This document shows positions 34,346-43,482 of a stretch of DNA of 64,000 nucleotides, piece after piece; within the stretch, counting starts at the first letter, position 1, and the number at the start of each line of letters is the position of its first letter. The notes beneath the pieces are model-generated. The model was not told the DNA's origin and did not search any database. It worked only from the letters and a program-made list of their open reading frames with translations. Both the position numbers and the translations under genes were made by a program. This DNA comes from Mycobacterium sp. M26 (GTDB lineage: Bacteria; Actinomycetota; Actinomycetes; Mycobacteriales; Mycobacteriaceae), in NCBI RefSeq assembly GCF_001494595.1, contig NZ_LN929908.1, positions 922,529 through 986,528 on the forward strand, in the 5' to 3' direction.

Positions 34346-34899
34346 GCGCGGCGATGTGGCGGCGTCCGCTCGTCGGCGCGGTCGCGGTCCTGTCGGTGTT
34401 CGCCGCCGTCACCGGCTGCGCGCGCACCGTCGACGGCACCGCCGCCAAGTCCGGGTCCGGCCCGGTGGAGCGCAACGACAATTCCGCGCAGCAGTACCCG
34501 AACCTGCTCAAGGAATGCGACGTGCTGACCACCGACATCCTGGCCAAGACCGTCGGTGCCGACCCGCTGGACATCCAGAGCACCTTCGTCGGCGCGGTGT
34601 GCCGTTGGCAGGCCGCCAATCCGGCCGGTCTGGTGGACATCACCCGGTTCTGGTTCGAGCAGGGCAGCCTGGACAACGAGAAGAAGATCGCGGACTTCCT
34701 CAAGTACCAGGTGGAGAACCGCTCGATCGCAGGGGTGCGGTCCATCGTGATGCGCACCAACGACCCCAACGGGGGTTGCGGCGTGGCCAGTGACGCCGGC
34801 GGCGTGGTGGGTTGGTGGATCAACCCGCAGGCACCCGGGATCGACGCGTGCGGTCAGGCCATCAAGCTGATGGAACTGACGCTGGCCACCAACTCCTAG
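34342..34899 (+). CDS. lprC: lipoprotein LprC
   Basis: 185 residues from the ATG at 34342 inside the lprB stop. Signal peptide MSAAMWRRPLVGAVAVLSVFAAVTGC with lipobox VTGC (Cys26). The rest is a DUF3558 domain like lprB: ECDVLTTDILAKTVGADP, GAVCRWQAAN and GGCGVASDAGGVVGWWI, with paired cysteines. The two proteins probably form or serve one complex at the cell surface. Nothing in the sequence indicates a ligand. It converges on the SixA-like gene with a 6-bp gap. Confidence 0.87.
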   Translation: MSAAMWRRPLVGAVAVLSVFAAVTGCARTVDGTAAKSGSGPVERNDNSAQQYPNLLKECDVLTTDILAKTVGADPLDIQSTFVGAVCRWQAANPAGLVDITRFWFEQGSLDNEKKIADFLKYQVENRSIAGVRSIVMRTNDPNGGCGVASDAGGVVGWWINPQAPGIDACGQAIKLMELTLATNS

Positions 34900-34905
34900 C
34901 GGGTC

Positions 34906-35406
34906 CTAACGGGGCACGTGGAAGGTCACCAGGCCCGCGCCGCTGAGTTGCAGCGCTGACCAGCCGACCGGTACCCGCAGCACGGCGATGGCCGAGGTGG
35001 GGAACTTCATGGAGATCTGAGCGGCCGCCTCATGGTCGGAGTCCTGCGGGTCGGCCAGGCCCAGGCTGACCTGGGACACCGTCGGTTCGTGCCCGACCAC
35101 CAGCAGTGTGCTGACGTCGTCGAGCACCTGGTTGATCTCATCGATCATGGTGCCCGGGGTGGCGCCGTAGAGGCGGTCGGAGAAGTCGACAGGAGCGCTG
35201 ATGCCGGTGCGTTCCAGGGTCTGTCGGGTCCTGGTCGCCGAGGAGCAGAGCACCTTCTCGATCGGCGGCAGGTTGCCGCGCAGCCAGTCCCCGGCCAGTC
35301 CCGCCTCCCGGATTCCGCGCGGGGCCAGCGGCCGCTGATGATCGCCGACGCCGCTGGGATAGTCGGACTTGGCGTGGCGCATGACGACCAGGGTGCGGGT
35401 GCTCAC
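34906..35406 (-). CDS. SixA-like histidine phosphatase (Rv1276c-like)
   Basis: 166 residues. The catalytic RHAK motif (VVMRHAKSDYP, His11) takes the place of RHG and is typical of the SixA branch of the histidine phosphatase superfamily; the second His is in VVGHEPTVSQ near residue 104. SSATRTRQT in between supplies the phosphate-binding Arg. E. coli SixA removes phosphate from phosphohistidine proteins, so a role in signalling is possible, but small-molecule substrates are equally likely. It lies between lprC and the SbcD-like gene and diverges from the latter. Confidence 0.87.
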   Translation of the reverse strand: MSTRTLVVMRHAKSDYPSGVGDHQRPLAPRGIREAGLAGDWLRGNLPPIEKVLCSSATRTRQTLERTGISAPVDFSDRLYGATPGTMIDEINQVLDDVSTLLVVGHEPTVSQVSLGLADPQDSDHEAAAQISMKFPTSAIAVLRVPVGWSALQLSGAGLVTFHVPR

Positions 35407-35485
35407 GCAGACAGGCTAAAGCGTGGACCGCACATGCCGGTCGAGGTCCCCGGACTTGTCGGCGGGCCGCCATACACTGCGGCCC

Positions 35486-36634
35486 ATGCGATTCCTGCAC
35501 ACCGCCGACTGGCAGCTCGGCATGACGCGGCACTTCCTGGAGGGGGAGGCCCAGCCGCGTTATTCGGCTGCCCGGCGGGAGGCGGTGTCCGGCCTCGGTG
35601 CGCTGGCCGCCGAGACGGGCGCGGAGTTCGTCGTCGTCGCCGGTGACGTGTTCGAGTCCAACCAGCTCGCCCCCAAGGTCGTCAGCCAGTCACTGGAGGC
35701 CATGCGCGCCATCGGCGTTCCGGTCTACCTGCTGCCCGGCAACCACGACCCGCTCGATGCGTCCTCGGTGTACACCAGCGCGCTGTTCACCGCCGAACGC
35801 CCCGACAATGTGATCGTCCTGGACCGGGCCGGAGTGTGGCAGGTGCGCCCGGGCGTGGAACTCGTCGCCGCCCCCTGGCGGTCCAAGGCGCCGACCACCG
35901 ACCTGGCCGCCGCGGCGCTGGCCGACGTGCCGGCCGACGGGACCACCCGCATCCTGCTCGCCCACGGCGGGGTCGACGTCCTGGACCCGGACCCCACCAA
36001 GCCCTCCCTGATCCGGCTGGCCGGCTTGGCCGATGCCCTCCAGCGCGGCGCGGTGCACTATGTCGCGTTGGGGGACAAGCACTCTCGCACCTGCGTCGGG
36101 GACAGCGGTCGCATCTGGTACTCCGGGTCGCCGGAGGTCACCAACTTCGACCATGTCGAGGCCGACCCAGGCCACGTCCTGGTGGTCGATGTGGACACCG
36201 ACGATCCGGCACACCCGGTCACCGTGGCGTCCCGGCATGTGGGGCGCTGGCGCTTCATCACCCTGCGCCGCCCGGTCGACAACAGCCGCGATATCGCCGA
36301 TCTCGACATCAATCTGGGTGAGCTGCCCGACAAGGACCGCACCGTGGTCAAGCACGCACTGGTCGGCACGCTGACGGTCACCGATCGTGCAGCGCTGGAC
36401 GCCTGCCTGGACCGGCACGCCCGCCTGTTCGCCGCGCTGTACTCGTGGGAGCGGCACACCGACATCGCGGTGATGCCGGCCGACGGCGAGTTCGACGATC
36501 TCGGCATCGGCGGATTCGCCTCCGACGCAGTCGCCGAACTGGTGGAGACCGCGCGTTCCGGCGGGTCCGACGCCGGTGCAGCCCGCGCTGCGCTCGGGCT
36601 GCTGCTGCGGTTGCGAGAGGGGAGTGCGGCGTGA
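35486..36634 (+). CDS. SbcD-like metallophosphoesterase/exonuclease (Rv1277-like)
   Basis: 382 residues from the ATG at 35486 (similarity begins at MRFLHTADWQLG). Calcineurin-type metal-site motifs: HTADWQLG (residues 5-12), GDVFESN near 56, GNHDP near 85, AHGGVD near 160 and ALGDKHS near 195, where GDKHS stands in place of the usual GHxH. The C-terminal third is the cap domain. With the downstream ATPase it should form a Mre11-Rad50-like nuclease acting on DNA ends. Its stop overlaps the ATPase start by 4 bp (GTGA), so the two are made together. Order matches Rv1277-Rv1278. Confidence 0.88.
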   Translation: MRFLHTADWQLGMTRHFLEGEAQPRYSAARREAVSGLGALAAETGAEFVVVAGDVFESNQLAPKVVSQSLEAMRAIGVPVYLLPGNHDPLDASSVYTSALFTAERPDNVIVLDRAGVWQVRPGVELVAAPWRSKAPTTDLAAAALADVPADGTTRILLAHGGVDVLDPDPTKPSLIRLAGLADALQRGAVHYVALGDKHSRTCVGDSGRIWYSGSPEVTNFDHVEADPGHVLVVDVDTDDPAHPVTVASRHVGRWRFITLRRPVDNSRDIADLDINLGELPDKDRTVVKHALVGTLTVTDRAALDACLDRHARLFAALYSWERHTDIAVMPADGEFDDLGIGGFASDAVAELVETARSGGSDAGAARAALGLLLRLREGSAA

Positions 36635-39246
36635 TCCTGCACCGGCTGCGCCTGACCAACTTCCGCGGTGTGGCTGACCGCGAGATCGTGTTCCCCGATC
36701 AGGGTGTGGTGGTGGTGTGCGGTCCCAACGAGGTCGGCAAGTCCTCGATGCTCGAGGCGCTCGACCTGCTGCTGACCTACCGCGACCGTTCGGGACATCG
36801 GGACGTCAAGGCGGTCAAGCCCGCCAATGCCGATGTCGGCTCGGAGGTCGAAGCCGAGATCAGCACCGGGCCTTACCGTTTCGTCTATCGCAAGCGGTTC
36901 CACAAGAAGGCCGGCACCGAGCTCGACATCATCGCTCCCAAGCGTGAGCACGTCTCCGGCGACGAGGCCCACGACCGGGTGGAAGCGATGCTCGCCGAGA
37001 CGCTGGACACCAAGCTGTGGGACGCCCAGCGGGTACTGCAGTCCGCGGCCACCGACGCGGTCAACCTGTCCGGCTCGGACTCGCTGGCCCGCGCCCTGGA
37101 CGCCGCGGCGGGCGAGACCGATACCGCACCATCCGGTGACGACTCCCTGCTGATCGATCTCATCGACGCCGAGTATCTGAAGTACTTCACCGGAACCGGC
37201 CGGCCCACCGGGGCGTGGAAGGCGATCGCCGAACGCGTCAAGACGGCCGAGGCGGACGCGAATCGGTGCCTGCTCGCCGTGGAGGAAGTCAACGACCGGG
37301 TGTCTCGGCACGAGACGCTGACCGAGACGGTGCAGACGATCGACGAGTCGCTGGCGCCCGCGGGCGCGCGGCTGACCGCGGCCCGGATCACGCATGACGC
37401 CCTCACCGAGTTGCGTGACCAGTTGCGCCAGGCCCGCCAGGTGGCCGCCACGCTGACGGCGGCCAGCACCAACTCCGCGCTGGCCGACACCCAGCGCCGG
37501 CAGCTGGTCACCGACTGCCAACGGCGCGCGGAAACCCTTGTCGCACTGCAGAACCAGCTTGCTGTGGCCGAGCAGGAGGAAGCTGCCGCCCAGCAGGTGG
37601 CGCAGGCCGCGGGGACGGCGGCCGAGCAGGCCGGCACCGCACTCGACGGAGCCCGGCAGCGCTTCGATGCCGCACGGGCCGCGGCCCAGGCGTGTGTGGC
37701 CCGCGACGAAGCCGACCGGCTCGCCGCCCGGGTGACGAGCATCGATCAGGTCGAACGTGAGCTCGCCGAGGTGGCCGGGCAGCTGAGCGTCATCACGCTC
37801 ACCGCCGCGATGCTGGCCGGCATCGAACAACACTGGGCCGCCGTACAACGGATCGAAGCACAGCTGCAGGCTGATGCCACCACCGTCGCGTTCACCGCAC
37901 CGACTGATCTCGACATCACGGTCGACGGCCAGCCACGCACCCTGGCCGCCGGGGAAAGTTGGACGCAGCCGGCCTCGGCGGCAGTGGTCGTGGAGGTGCC
38001 AGGCGTGCTCGCCGTCCGCATCGACCCCGGTGCGAGTGCGGTCAAGCTGCACGCCGATCTCGCTGCCGCACAACAGCTTCTGGACCGTGCACTGGATGAG
38101 GCAGGTGTCGCCGACGTCGAGGCAGCACGTGCGCTGGACGCACGGCGCCGCGCACTCACCGAGAGCAGCACCACGCATATCGCCAAGCTGGAGGGTCTGT
38201 GCGCGAACGAGGACGCCGCCGTCCTGCGCGAGCGGCTGGCCGAGCTACGCGCCGCGGCATCCGACGGCGACCAGCTCGACGCCGAGACGGTGGCCGCCGA
38301 GCTGGCGGCAGCTGATGACGCGCTCCGGGCGGCTCGTACCGTCGCCGAGGCCAAGCAGAAGGCATCGGCCGAGGCGACGGCAGCCCACGCCGGAAAGTCC
38401 ACGCAGGCAACGGTTCTGCGGACCCAGCACGCCGCCGCCGAGGCGGAGTCGGCCACTGTCCACGAGCAGCTGGCGACCGTGCGCGCCGCGCTCAGCGACG
38501 AGGCCGTCGCCGCCCAGGCCGCCGCGGACGCCGAGGAGCAGCGGAAGGCCGACGCGGTCGTCGCCGCCCTTGCCGAGCGGTACGGAGCCGCCGACCCGGC
38601 TGCGGTCGACGCGGAGCTCGCTGCCGCGGCGCAGGCCGTCGACGCACTGACTGCCCAGCGTGAGGCCGCCAAGCTGGAGTTGCACACCGTCACCGCCGAG
38701 TTGGGAGTCATCGGCAATGAGGGCAGGCAGAGCCAGCTCGATGACGCCCAGGCCGAGCTGAAACGGGCGCGCGCCGAGCATGCCCGCATCCAGGACCGGG
38801 CTCAGGCCGCCGCGCTGCTGCGCAACACCATGATCCGGCACCGCGACAACACCAGGCAGCGCTATGTGCAGCCGTATCGCGCCGAGCTGGAACGCCTGGG
38901 CCGCACGGTCTTCGGCCCCACCTTCGAGGTGGACGTCGATACCGAGCTCACCATCCGCACGCGCACGCTCAACGGCTGCACCGTGCCCTACGAGTCGCTG
39001 TCCGGCGGGGCCAAGGAGCAGCTGGGCATCCTGGCGCGGCTGGCCGGCGCGGCGCTGGTGGCCAAGGAGGACACCGTGCCGGTCATCATCGATGATGCGC
39101 TGGGCTTCACCGATCCCGAGCGGCTGACGAAGATGGGCACCGTCTTCGACACCGTCGGCAGCCACGGTCAGGTGATCGTGCTGACCTGCAGCCCGACCCG
39201 CTACCTCGGGGTCGAGGACGCCCACGTCATCGAACTGAGTGCCTGA
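36631..39246 (+). CDS. SbcC/YhaN-like DNA repair ATPase (Rv1278-like)
   Basis: 871 residues from a GTG overlapping the previous stop. Rad50-type ends: Walker A GPNEVGKSS near residue 33 and, at the far end, ABC signature SLSGGAKEQ near 790 and Walker B VPVIIDDALGF near 815. The middle is long Ala/Glu/Gln-rich coiled coil. There is no CxxC zinc hook at the apex; instead residues about 420-470 form a compact beta-rich insert (DITVDGQPRTLAAGESW...VVVEVPGVLAVRI), as in YhaN-type proteins. It works with the SbcD-like nuclease in DNA end processing. Confidence 0.88.
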   Translation: MILHRLRLTNFRGVADREIVFPDQGVVVVCGPNEVGKSSMLEALDLLLTYRDRSGHRDVKAVKPANADVGSEVEAEISTGPYRFVYRKRFHKKAGTELDIIAPKREHVSGDEAHDRVEAMLAETLDTKLWDAQRVLQSAATDAVNLSGSDSLARALDAAAGETDTAPSGDDSLLIDLIDAEYLKYFTGTGRPTGAWKAIAERVKTAEADANRCLLAVEEVNDRVSRHETLTETVQTIDESLAPAGARLTAARITHDALTELRDQLRQARQVAATLTAASTNSALADTQRRQLVTDCQRRAETLVALQNQLAVAEQEEAAAQQVAQAAGTAAEQAGTALDGARQRFDAARAAAQACVARDEADRLAARVTSIDQVERELAEVAGQLSVITLTAAMLAGIEQHWAAVQRIEAQLQADATTVAFTAPTDLDITVDGQPRTLAAGESWTQPASAAVVVEVPGVLAVRIDPGASAVKLHADLAAAQQLLDRALDEAGVADVEAARALDARRRALTESSTTHIAKLEGLCANEDAAVLRERLAELRAAASDGDQLDAETVAAELAAADDALRAARTVAEAKQKASAEATAAHAGKSTQATVLRTQHAAAEAESATVHEQLATVRAALSDEAVAAQAAADAEEQRKADAVVAALAERYGAADPAAVDAELAAAAQAVDALTAQREAAKLELHTVTAELGVIGNEGRQSQLDDAQAELKRARAEHARIQDRAQAAALLRNTMIRHRDNTRQRYVQPYRAELERLGRTVFGPTFEVDVDTELTIRTRTLNGCTVPYESLSGGAKEQLGILARLAGAALVAKEDTVPVIIDDALGFTDPERLTKMGTVFDTVGSHGQVIVLTCSPTRYLGVEDAHVIELSA

Positions 39247-39249
39247 GCG

Positions 39250-40614
39250 CTAGTCCGCGAGCGCCAGCACCTCGTCGAACCCCGCCACCAGGCAGTCGAC
39301 GAACTCGTCGAAGTCCGGGATCGCCCCGGTGTCCACGTCGATTCCCAGCGAGCAGGTGTCGCAGTAGGTCAGCAACGTCACGTTGACCGCCGACCCGATG
39401 GTCGGGCCGAACGCGTACTGCATCAGCACCTTCGCGCCGCCGAGGTAGACCTGCACCGGAACCCCCGGCACGTCGCTGCACAGGAAATCGACGTGACGCA
39501 GCACCGAGCCGATGTACCAGCGCGGCATCAGGTTCAGTGCACCGGCGATCAGCTGGGTGTACGGCAGCGACTTCTCCGTGCGCACCTTCACCGTGCGTTC
39601 CCGGATCTCACTGATCCGCTGCGCGGGGTCGGCCACCCCGGCCGGAATATCGAAGCGCATCAACCCGATTCGGTTGCCGCCCATGCTGTCGCCGTCGGTG
39701 CGCAGGTTGATCGGCATCGTCAGGTGCAGATCGCCGACAGGCGCCCCGTGCTTCTCGTGATAGCGGCGCAGCCCGCCGGCCACCCCGGCCACAAACGCGT
39801 CGTTGAGTGAGCCGCCGCTGCGGTGAGCGGCCTCCCGCAGCGCAGCCAGCGGCACCTCGTGTACACCGAGGCGGCGCACCAGGGTGCGTTCGGTCATCAG
39901 CGGGGAGCCTGGCCGGCTCACCGGCCGCACGGTCCGGTACACCGACGCGGCGAGCTCGCTGGCCGCGGTCGCGGTCTGCAGTGGCCGCCGAATGGTGTTG
40001 AACAGCAACTTCGGAACGGTCTTGACAGTCTCGGTGACGGCCTTGCCGAGCAGGCCGGCGTCGTAGCGCACCGCGTCGCGGTAGCCGTCGAGCGGTTGCG
40101 CGGTGGTCACCGCCGGTTCGTCAGGCACCGCATCGATGGTCCGCGGTTCCTCGGTGAGATCGAACAGCGTCATCGCGATCTGCACGCCACCCACGCCGTC
40201 GGTCAGGGCGTGGTGGAACTTGCACAACACCGCCGCGCCGCCGTCGTCGAGCCCGTCGATCAGGGTGGCCTCCCACATCGGCCGGGCCCGGTCAAAGTCA
40301 TCCATCGCGGCCAGCCGGGCCATCTCCAGCACGCCGTCGAGGTTGCCCGGCTGCGGTGCCGTCACCCGGCGCATGTGGAAGTCCAGATCGAAGTCCGGGG
40401 CCCACTCCCAGCGCGGCGGCGCCGGCGGCAGGGTCTCGACCACCCGCTGCCGGAACATCGGCAACTCCCGGCTGACGATGTCGAAGCGCTCCCGGATCAG
40501 TTCCCAGTCCGGTGAGCGGTCCAGCAGAATCACCGTCACCACGGTCGATCTCAGCCGCGGGTCGGATTCCATCGACCAGGTGAACGCGTCGGTATTACGC
40601 ATGAATTCAGTCAT
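39250..40614 (-). CDS. wax ester synthase/diacylglycerol acyltransferase (WS/DGAT)
   Basis: 454 residues from the ATG at 40614, which has GGAG upstream; a GTG at 40629 would add five residues. The active-site motif HHxxxDG is present as KFHHALTDGVGG near residue 132. The rest follows the family: FDRARPMWEATLIDGL before it, LNDAFVAGVAGGLRRYHEKHG near residue 280 and CSDVPGVPVQVYLGGAKV near 380. It joins fatty acyl-CoA to diacylglycerol or a fatty alcohol, giving storage lipid. M. tuberculosis makes such enzymes under hypoxia; a DosR-like box lies about 60 bp upstream. Rv1279 would occupy this place in M. tuberculosis. Confidence 0.9.
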   Translation of the reverse strand: MTEFMRNTDAFTWSMESDPRLRSTVVTVILLDRSPDWELIRERFDIVSRELPMFRQRVVETLPPAPPRWEWAPDFDLDFHMRRVTAPQPGNLDGVLEMARLAAMDDFDRARPMWEATLIDGLDDGGAAVLCKFHHALTDGVGGVQIAMTLFDLTEEPRTIDAVPDEPAVTTAQPLDGYRDAVRYDAGLLGKAVTETVKTVPKLLFNTIRRPLQTATAASELAASVYRTVRPVSRPGSPLMTERTLVRRLGVHEVPLAALREAAHRSGGSLNDAFVAGVAGGLRRYHEKHGAPVGDLHLTMPINLRTDGDSMGGNRIGLMRFDIPAGVADPAQRISEIRERTVKVRTEKSLPYTQLIAGALNLMPRWYIGSVLRHVDFLCSDVPGVPVQVYLGGAKVLMQYAFGPTIGSAVNVTLLTYCDTCSLGIDVDTGAIPDFDEFVDCLVAGFDEVLALAD

Positions 40615-40674
40615 CGTGTGCTCCGCCACAAACGTACGACGGCAGTGACACCCGACAGAAGATCACGCAGGCAA

Positions 40675-40694
40675 CTCGGGACTTTCTCCCCTAA
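40675..40694 (-). promoter_or_regulatory. DosR-box-like site upstream of the WS/DGAT gene
   Basis: CTCGGGACTTTCTCCCCTAA agrees at 15 of 20 positions with the DosR consensus as I remember it (TTSGGGACTWWAGTCCCSAA). The GGGACT half is complete and the other half is degraded. It lies 61 bp before the WS/DGAT start, a normal distance for activation. WS/DGAT genes such as tgs1 are DosR targets in M. tuberculosis. Confidence 0.4.
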
Positions 40695-40719
40695 CGGAGG
40701 TGTCCGATGACTCGGGTCA

Positions 40720-42078
40720 TCACCCCGCGGCGTGCAGGCGGCGGCCCACGTTGGACTCCTCGGCACTGCCCAGCCCGAGGTGATCGCGCAGCGTGGTGCC
40801 GGTGTACTCGGTGCGGAACAACCCCCGCCGCTGCAGCACCGGCACCACCGCGTCGACGAAGTCGTTGAACGTGCCCGGCGTCGAGGCCGACGACACCATG
40901 AACCCGTCGGCCTCCCCGGCCAGGATCGACTCCTCGATCTGGTCGGCCACCTGCTCGGCGGTCCCGACGAACTGCGGCAGCAGCACACCCTGGGCATACC
41001 AGGCGCCGACATCGCGCAGCGTCAGACTGTCCCGGTTGGCCACCCGGCGCACCGCGTCGAAAAGCCCTTGCGTTCCGCTGACTTGGACGTCCTCGACCGG
41101 TGCGTCGAGGTCGTAGCCGGAGAAGTCGTGGTCGGTGTGCACCGACAGCGTGATCAGTCCGGAGATCGGGTCGGCCAGCTCGTTGTGATAGGCCTGCTTC
41201 TCCCGTGCGATCGACTCCGTCTCGCCGATGAACGGGATGAACGCCGGGAAGATCAGCACCGTGTCGGGGTTGCGGCCGAAGTTCACCGCCCGCGACTTGA
41301 TGTCGTCGTAGTAGGCGCGCCGGCCCTCCGGGGTGGGGTCGATCTCGAAGATCGCCTCGGCCCACCGGGCGGCAAAGTCCCGGCCGGTGTTCGACGAACC
41401 GGCCTGGATCAGCACCGGCCGGCCCTGCGGCGAGTGCGGCACGTTCAGCGGTCCGCGGCTGCGGAAGTACTGCCCGTCGTGGTCGACGTGCCGGATGCGG
41501 TCCGGGTCGGCGAACACCCCGGACTGCTTGTCCTGCACCAGCGCGTCCGGCGCCCAGCTCGACCACAGTTCGAGTGCGGTGCGGACGAACTCATCGGCCC
41601 GCTCGTAGCGGAACTCGTGATCCAGATGGTTGTCGTGGCCGAAGTTCTGCGCCTCGCTCTGGGTCAGCGAGGTCACGATGTTCCACGCCACCCGGCCCCG
41701 GGTGATGTGGTCCAGGCTGGCGAAGATGCGGGCCAGCTCGTAGGGGTGAAAATAAGTGGCGGACTTGGTGATTGCCAACCCCAGATGGCGGGTAACGGCC
41801 GCGATGCTGGCCGCCACAATGGACGGGTCCAGCGTGGCGGTGGCCTGCGTGCCACGGCGCAGCGGCTCGGCGATCCCGTCGCCATAGCGGACCGGTGCGG
41901 CCAGCAGATCGGCGAAGAACAGGAAGTCGAACTTCCCGCGTTCCAGGATGCGCCCGATCCGGTGGTAGTACTCCGGGGTCAGGAAGGCCGGGTCGCTGGC
42001 GGGATGCCGCCAGGCCGCGTGCGAGTGGGTGACCTGCGAGGCGATCTGGAATCCGCCCAGGTGCAGCTGTCGGGTCAT
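40720..42078 (-). CDS. DszA/NtaA-family FMNH2-dependent monooxygenase
   Basis: 452 residues from the ATG at 42078 (four codons after the first possible start). Family traits: LHLGGFQIASQVTHSHAAWRHP at the start, FLFFADLLA near residue 50, GRVAWNIVTSLTQSEAQNFG near 125, and RGPLNVPHSPQGRPVLIQAGSSNTGRDFAARWAEAIFE near 210-245. Members (NtaA, DszA, SnaA) use reduced FMN from a separate reductase to oxidise organosulfur, nitrilotriacetate or similar compounds. With the DszC-like gene just upstream it forms a likely desulfurisation pair. No reductase is adjacent. Confidence 0.87.
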   Translation of the reverse strand: MTRQLHLGGFQIASQVTHSHAAWRHPASDPAFLTPEYYHRIGRILERGKFDFLFFADLLAAPVRYGDGIAEPLRRGTQATATLDPSIVAASIAAVTRHLGLAITKSATYFHPYELARIFASLDHITRGRVAWNIVTSLTQSEAQNFGHDNHLDHEFRYERADEFVRTALELWSSWAPDALVQDKQSGVFADPDRIRHVDHDGQYFRSRGPLNVPHSPQGRPVLIQAGSSNTGRDFAARWAEAIFEIDPTPEGRRAYYDDIKSRAVNFGRNPDTVLIFPAFIPFIGETESIAREKQAYHNELADPISGLITLSVHTDHDFSGYDLDAPVEDVQVSGTQGLFDAVRRVANRDSLTLRDVGAWYAQGVLLPQFVGTAEQVADQIEESILAGEADGFMVSSASTPGTFNDFVDAVVPVLQRRGLFRTEYTGTTLRDHLGLGSAEESNVGRRLHAAG

Positions 42079-42093
42079 GGGGTGGTCCAATCT

Positions 42094-42144
42094 CGATTTG
42101 GGCGCGGTTGACGTCGCTCAGCGACGCCAACCGCGCCGAAATCG
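42094..42144 (-). terminator. long hairpin between the DszC-like and DszA-like genes
   Basis: Two 25-base arms (42094-42118 and 42120-42144) are inverted copies with two mismatches and a single base between them, so the stem would open at the tip (GTCGCTCAGCGAC). It lies 8 bp past the stop of the DszC-like gene and 15 bp before the start of the DszA-like gene, so it can reduce read-through or stabilise one segment of the message. There is no clear U tract. Confidence 0.6.
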
Positions 42145-42152
42145 CACGAGGG

Positions 42153-43364
42153 TCAGAAGTAGGCGTTGGCCGGAATGGGCGTGCCGTGCAACAGGTTCTG
42201 GCCGATCACCCGCGCCTTGTAGGCCACCGGGTTGTGCAGCGTGATGGTGCGCACGTTGCGCCAGTGCCGGTCGAGATTGCGCTGACGGCTCGAGGCGCTG
42301 GCCCCGCCCAGCTCCAGCAGCCGGGTGGCCGCCACCGGGGCTACGTCGTCGAGGTGCACCTTGACCTTGGCCACCTTCAACTGGGCTTCGGTGGCCAGGT
42401 CGGCATCGGGCACGCCGTCGCGGACCGAGTCGGTGGCCGCCTCGACGGCCGCCGCCGCGTCCAGCACCGCGGCCTTGGCGACGTAGGCGGTGCTGGCCAG
42501 CTCGCCCAGCAGCCGCTGGTAGAGCGGGTCGTCCACCGGCGCTTCGGACAGCGCGTGGCTGAAGCTGCGGGTGCGCGAACGCAGCAGCTCCACTCCGTCA
42601 TCGACCACGGTCTGCAGCACACCGGCCACCACCGCGTGGATGTAGAGCTGCAGCGAGGCGTACTGCACGGTCGGTTCGGGCTCGGCGTCATACGGGGAGT
42701 CCGACAGGATCTCGTCTTCGGAGACGTCGACGCTGGTCAGGATGGTGGTGCCGGTGCCGGTGCGGCGCTGCCCGAAACCGTCCCAGTCGTCGACCAGCCG
42801 CACGCCCTCCCGGTCGGCGGGGATGACGACGGTGGCCACCGAGTCGTGGTCGGTGGTGGCCGTGACGGTCAGGTAGTCGGCGAACAGCGTGCCGGTGCTG
42901 TAGTACTTCTCGCCGGTCAGCCGGTAGCCGCCGGGAACCGGCAGGAGCCGGGTGTTGAACACCAGGCTGCCCACGGCGTTGGAGCCCTTCTCGCTGAACG
43001 CGTTGCCGACGATCTTGCCCTCGGCGACCTTGGCCAGCCACTGCCGCGACCGCGCGTCGCTCAGCAAGCGCAGCCGCTCCTCGACGAACCAGAAATGCGT
43101 CCGGAAGATATGCGCCACAATGGGATCAGCGGCGGCGACGTCGATGATGGTGGAAAACAATTGACGCACAGTAAAATCCGATCCGCCGAGATCGGCGGGC
43201 AGGCGAAGCGTGCCGAAGCCGGCCCGTTTCAGCGCGTTGACTTGGTCAAAAGGGTTCTCGTCGTTGAGATCTCGATCTTTGGCGCCGGATCGGATTCTGG
43301 CGAGCAGGTCGGTGAACTCCGGCGTACCGGGCAGCAGGCGGTTGATGGGTTCGACTGTGGTCAT
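42153..43364 (-). CDS. acyl-CoA dehydrogenase-like monooxygenase, DszC/SfnB type
   Basis: 403 residues from the ATG at 43364. Acyl-CoA dehydrogenase fold: N-terminal helices, a middle beta domain with VGNAFSEKGSNAVGSLVFNTRLLPVPGGYRLTGEKYYSTGTLFADYL (about 130-180), and a C-terminal helical domain ending RTITLHNPVAYKARVIGQNLLHG. The catalytic Glu of true dehydrogenases is not evident, and the TLHNP...K end is that of DszC/SfnB flavin monooxygenases, which oxygenate sulfur compounds with reduced flavin. It is followed by the DszA-like gene on the same strand. A role in sulfur scavenging is inferred. Confidence 0.85.
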   Translation of the reverse strand: MTTVEPINRLLPGTPEFTDLLARIRSGAKDRDLNDENPFDQVNALKRAGFGTLRLPADLGGSDFTVRQLFSTIIDVAAADPIVAHIFRTHFWFVEERLRLLSDARSRQWLAKVAEGKIVGNAFSEKGSNAVGSLVFNTRLLPVPGGYRLTGEKYYSTGTLFADYLTVTATTDHDSVATVVIPADREGVRLVDDWDGFGQRRTGTGTTILTSVDVSEDEILSDSPYDAEPEPTVQYASLQLYIHAVVAGVLQTVVDDGVELLRSRTRSFSHALSEAPVDDPLYQRLLGELASTAYVAKAAVLDAAAAVEAATDSVRDGVPDADLATEAQLKVAKVKVHLDDVAPVAATRLLELGGASASSRQRNLDRHWRNVRTITLHNPVAYKARVIGQNLLHGTPIPANAYF

Positions 43365-43482
43365 GTCCCCGTTGTACCGACGGCACGATCGGGGGGCACT
43401 GCTTTGGATCACCCCGAACCGAACCGCGCATTCCATTCCCCGGCAACGCAGGGCAGAATCGAGTCATGGGAGACCGGCGCGG

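Noticed and set aside
36058..38178. 706-codon minus-strand frame opposite the SbcD/SbcC-like genes
   Set aside because: Antisense to two well-supported genes with all expected motifs; no similarity of its own.
40707..40868. 53-codon plus-strand frame with a perfect GGAGG seven bases before its ATG
   Set aside because: It overlaps the end of the DszA-like gene in antisense, is Arg/Pro/Ala-rich, and the GGAGG falls beside the DosR-like box; it has no Cys-run or other leader-peptide sign.
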